Shown: positions 5,816 to 6,409 of the stretch, piece by piece
Layout of the letters: each line of letters starts with the position of its first letter
How positions within the stretch are numbered: the stretch's first letter is position 1
Assembly: GCA_045606265.1 (NCBI GenBank)
Contig: JAZURO010000048.1
Span: 1 to 6,409, forward strand
Direction of reading: 5' to 3'
Source of the DNA: RGIG4608 sp045606265
GTDB lineage: Bacteria; Bacillota; Clostridia; Oscillospirales; CAG-272
Length of the DNA stretch: 6,409 nt
Notes under the pieces: model-generated
Seen by the model: only the letters and a program-made list of their open reading frames with translations
Databases searched by the model: none
What the model was told of the DNA's origin: nothing
Position numbers and translations under genes: made by a program

Positions 5816-5889
5816 AATTCATAGTTTATTAACAACCCCGCGACTAAAATATGTCAAAAAGTAATACTGAGAACTACTTACGCTGCTTG

Positions 5890-6131
5890 AAAAAGTTACA
5901 GAGATTGGTTTTGCCACTTTTTGAGAAAGTTACAAAGAAGAACTTTCTTGTTCTTTTTCGAGAAAAAGAACCAAAAAGCTTTTTAAGAGAACTTCGTAGC
6001 AAGACTCTGCGCAAATCGTGTCAACGAGTTGACACAAAACAATTTTGAGGGCATTTTAACAGGCGCCCTCAAAATTGAGGATTTGCTACTCTATTAATAG
6101 ACATAATGTTTGTGCGGAAGATATTGGTTGT
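5890..6131 (+). repeat. structured intergenic repeat, unit 1
   Basis: Begins AAAAAGTTACAGAGATTGG and is followed head to tail by unit 2, which repeats its blocks in order: TTGCCACTTTTTGA, GAACTTCGT, TGCGCAAATCGTG, ATTTTAACAGGC, GATTTGCTACTCT and TTAATAGAC. It contains perfect hairpins: GTTCTTTTTC (5950-5959) with GAAAAAGAAC (5962-5971); GTGTCAAC (6018-6025) with GTTGACAC (6028-6035); and a 13-bp stem 6040-6052 with 6065-6077 around a 12-nt loop. An outer stem GCAAATC (6011-6017) / GATTTGC (6080-6086) encloses the last two. The 65-codon frame at 5851-6048 runs through these palindromes and is not a credible gene. It could be a mobile repeat of REP or MITE type, or a structured RNA. Confidence 0.8.
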
Positions 6132-6336
6132 AAAAAGTTACAAAGATTTGGATTTGCCACTTTTTGAAAAAAGTGGCGCAAAAACTTTTTTATAGAACTT
6201 CGTGGCAAAATCTTGCGCAAATCGTGTTGCGTTGCAACACATAACGGTTTTCTCGCCATTTTAACAGGCGGCTCGAAAACCTGTGATTTGCTACTCTGTT
6301 AATAGACGTAATGTTTGTACGTAAGATGTTGTTTGT
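6132..6336 (+). repeat. structured intergenic repeat, unit 2
   Basis: Head-to-tail copy of unit 1 without the ~37-bp segment around the GTTCTTTTTC hairpin. The fold is kept with different bases. GCCACTTTTT (6156-6165) pairs with AAAAAGTGGC (6168-6177), GTGTTGC (6221 on the T side of the stem, 6224-6230) pairs with GCAACAC (6234-6240), and GGTTTTC (6246-6252) pairs with GAAAACC (6275-6281), with inner GCC/GGC. The apical sequence ATTTTAACAGGC (6258-6269) is identical to unit 1. The outer stem is GCAAATC (6217-6223) / GATTTGC (6285-6291), as in unit 1 and the left-hand copy. (The GTGTTGC arm is 6224-6230.). Confidence 0.8.
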
Positions 6337-6409
6337 AAAGAGTTACAGAGATTGGGTTTGTGCTAACATATTGAAAAAGCGACGCAAAACAACAGCGCCA
6401 AGCGAGTGC
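6337..6409 (+). repeat. structured intergenic repeat, unit 3, cut by the window edge
   Basis: AAAGAGTTACAGAGATTGGG repeats the head of unit 1 almost exactly. The following bases depart from units 1 and 2. GTTTGTGCTAAC instead resembles the minus-strand reading near position 180 (GTTTGTGCTGAC), beside the left-hand copy. The element continues beyond the window, so its structure cannot be judged. Confidence 0.6.

Larger units (their letters stand above)
5340..5816. other. chromosomal replication origin (oriC)
   Basis: A gene-free stretch with one perfect DnaA box (TTATCCACA), four TTTTCCACA boxes and several near-matches on both strands, next to a very AT-rich block. In Bacillota the origin sits beside the dnaA-gyrA cluster, which fits gyrB/gyrA pointing away from here. 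Short open frames crossing it on both strands run through the DnaA boxes and AT-rich DNA, resemble nothing I know and lack convincing start signals. The stated limits are those of the recognisable motifs. dnaA itself is not in the window. Confidence 0.85.

Noticed and set aside
5851..6048. 65-codon plus-strand open frame
   Set aside because: It covers the palindromes of repeat unit 1; its peptide is Lys/Arg/Leu/Phe-rich as expected from AT-rich hairpins, and the frame is not kept in unit 2.
5890..6409. CRISPR array
   Set aside because: Repeat units are over 200 bp, diverged, and contain large hairpins; there are no short identical repeats with unique spacers of uniform length.
5817..6409. 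ParB parS site near the origin
   Set aside because: I looked for TGTTTCACGTGAAACA-like 16-bp palindromes and found none in the window.

Overview
The window looks like the chromosomal origin region of a low-to-mid GC member of the Bacillota. It is probably class Clostridia and possibly the Oscillospirales. That placement is my inference from the GyrA/GyrB protein style, the linked remB-gyrB-gyrA cluster and the strong AAAGGAG-type ribosome binding sites. No database was searched.

Layout from right to left, which is the direction of transcription. (1) Positions 5890-6409 hold at least two full, diverged copies and the start of a third copy of a ~205-242 bp structured non-coding repeat. (2) Positions about 5340-5816 look like oriC: several DnaA boxes (one perfect TTATCCACA, four TTTTCCACA, some variants) and an extremely AT-rich stretch abutting two tandem DnaA boxes, which is the expected arrangement of an unwinding element. 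(3) Three genes read leftwards, away from the origin and so co-directional with the leftward fork: remB (DUF370 DNA-binding regulator), gyrB and gyrA. They encode a small regulator and the complete DNA gyrase (A2B2). (4) A bidirectional-looking intrinsic terminator closes the operon at 280-313. (5) Positions 1-282 hold no convincing gene. They contain a further GC-rich hairpin and another diverged copy of the right-hand structured repeat, in opposite orientation, so the same repeat family flanks the remB-gyrB-gyrA block on both sides.

The proteins are ordinary in domain layout. Notable points are the quinolone-contact positions of GyrA (Ala and Gly instead of Ser and Asp/Glu), changes at two aminocoumarin-pocket positions of GyrB, and a strongly acidic GyrA tail. 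In Bacillus and most relatives recF precedes remB; here the origin does, so dnaA, dnaN and recF must lie elsewhere or beyond the window edge. The most unusual material is the structured repeat family. Its copies keep an outer stem GCAAATC/GATTTGC enclosing two hairpins, and the hairpin sequences change while pairing is preserved.
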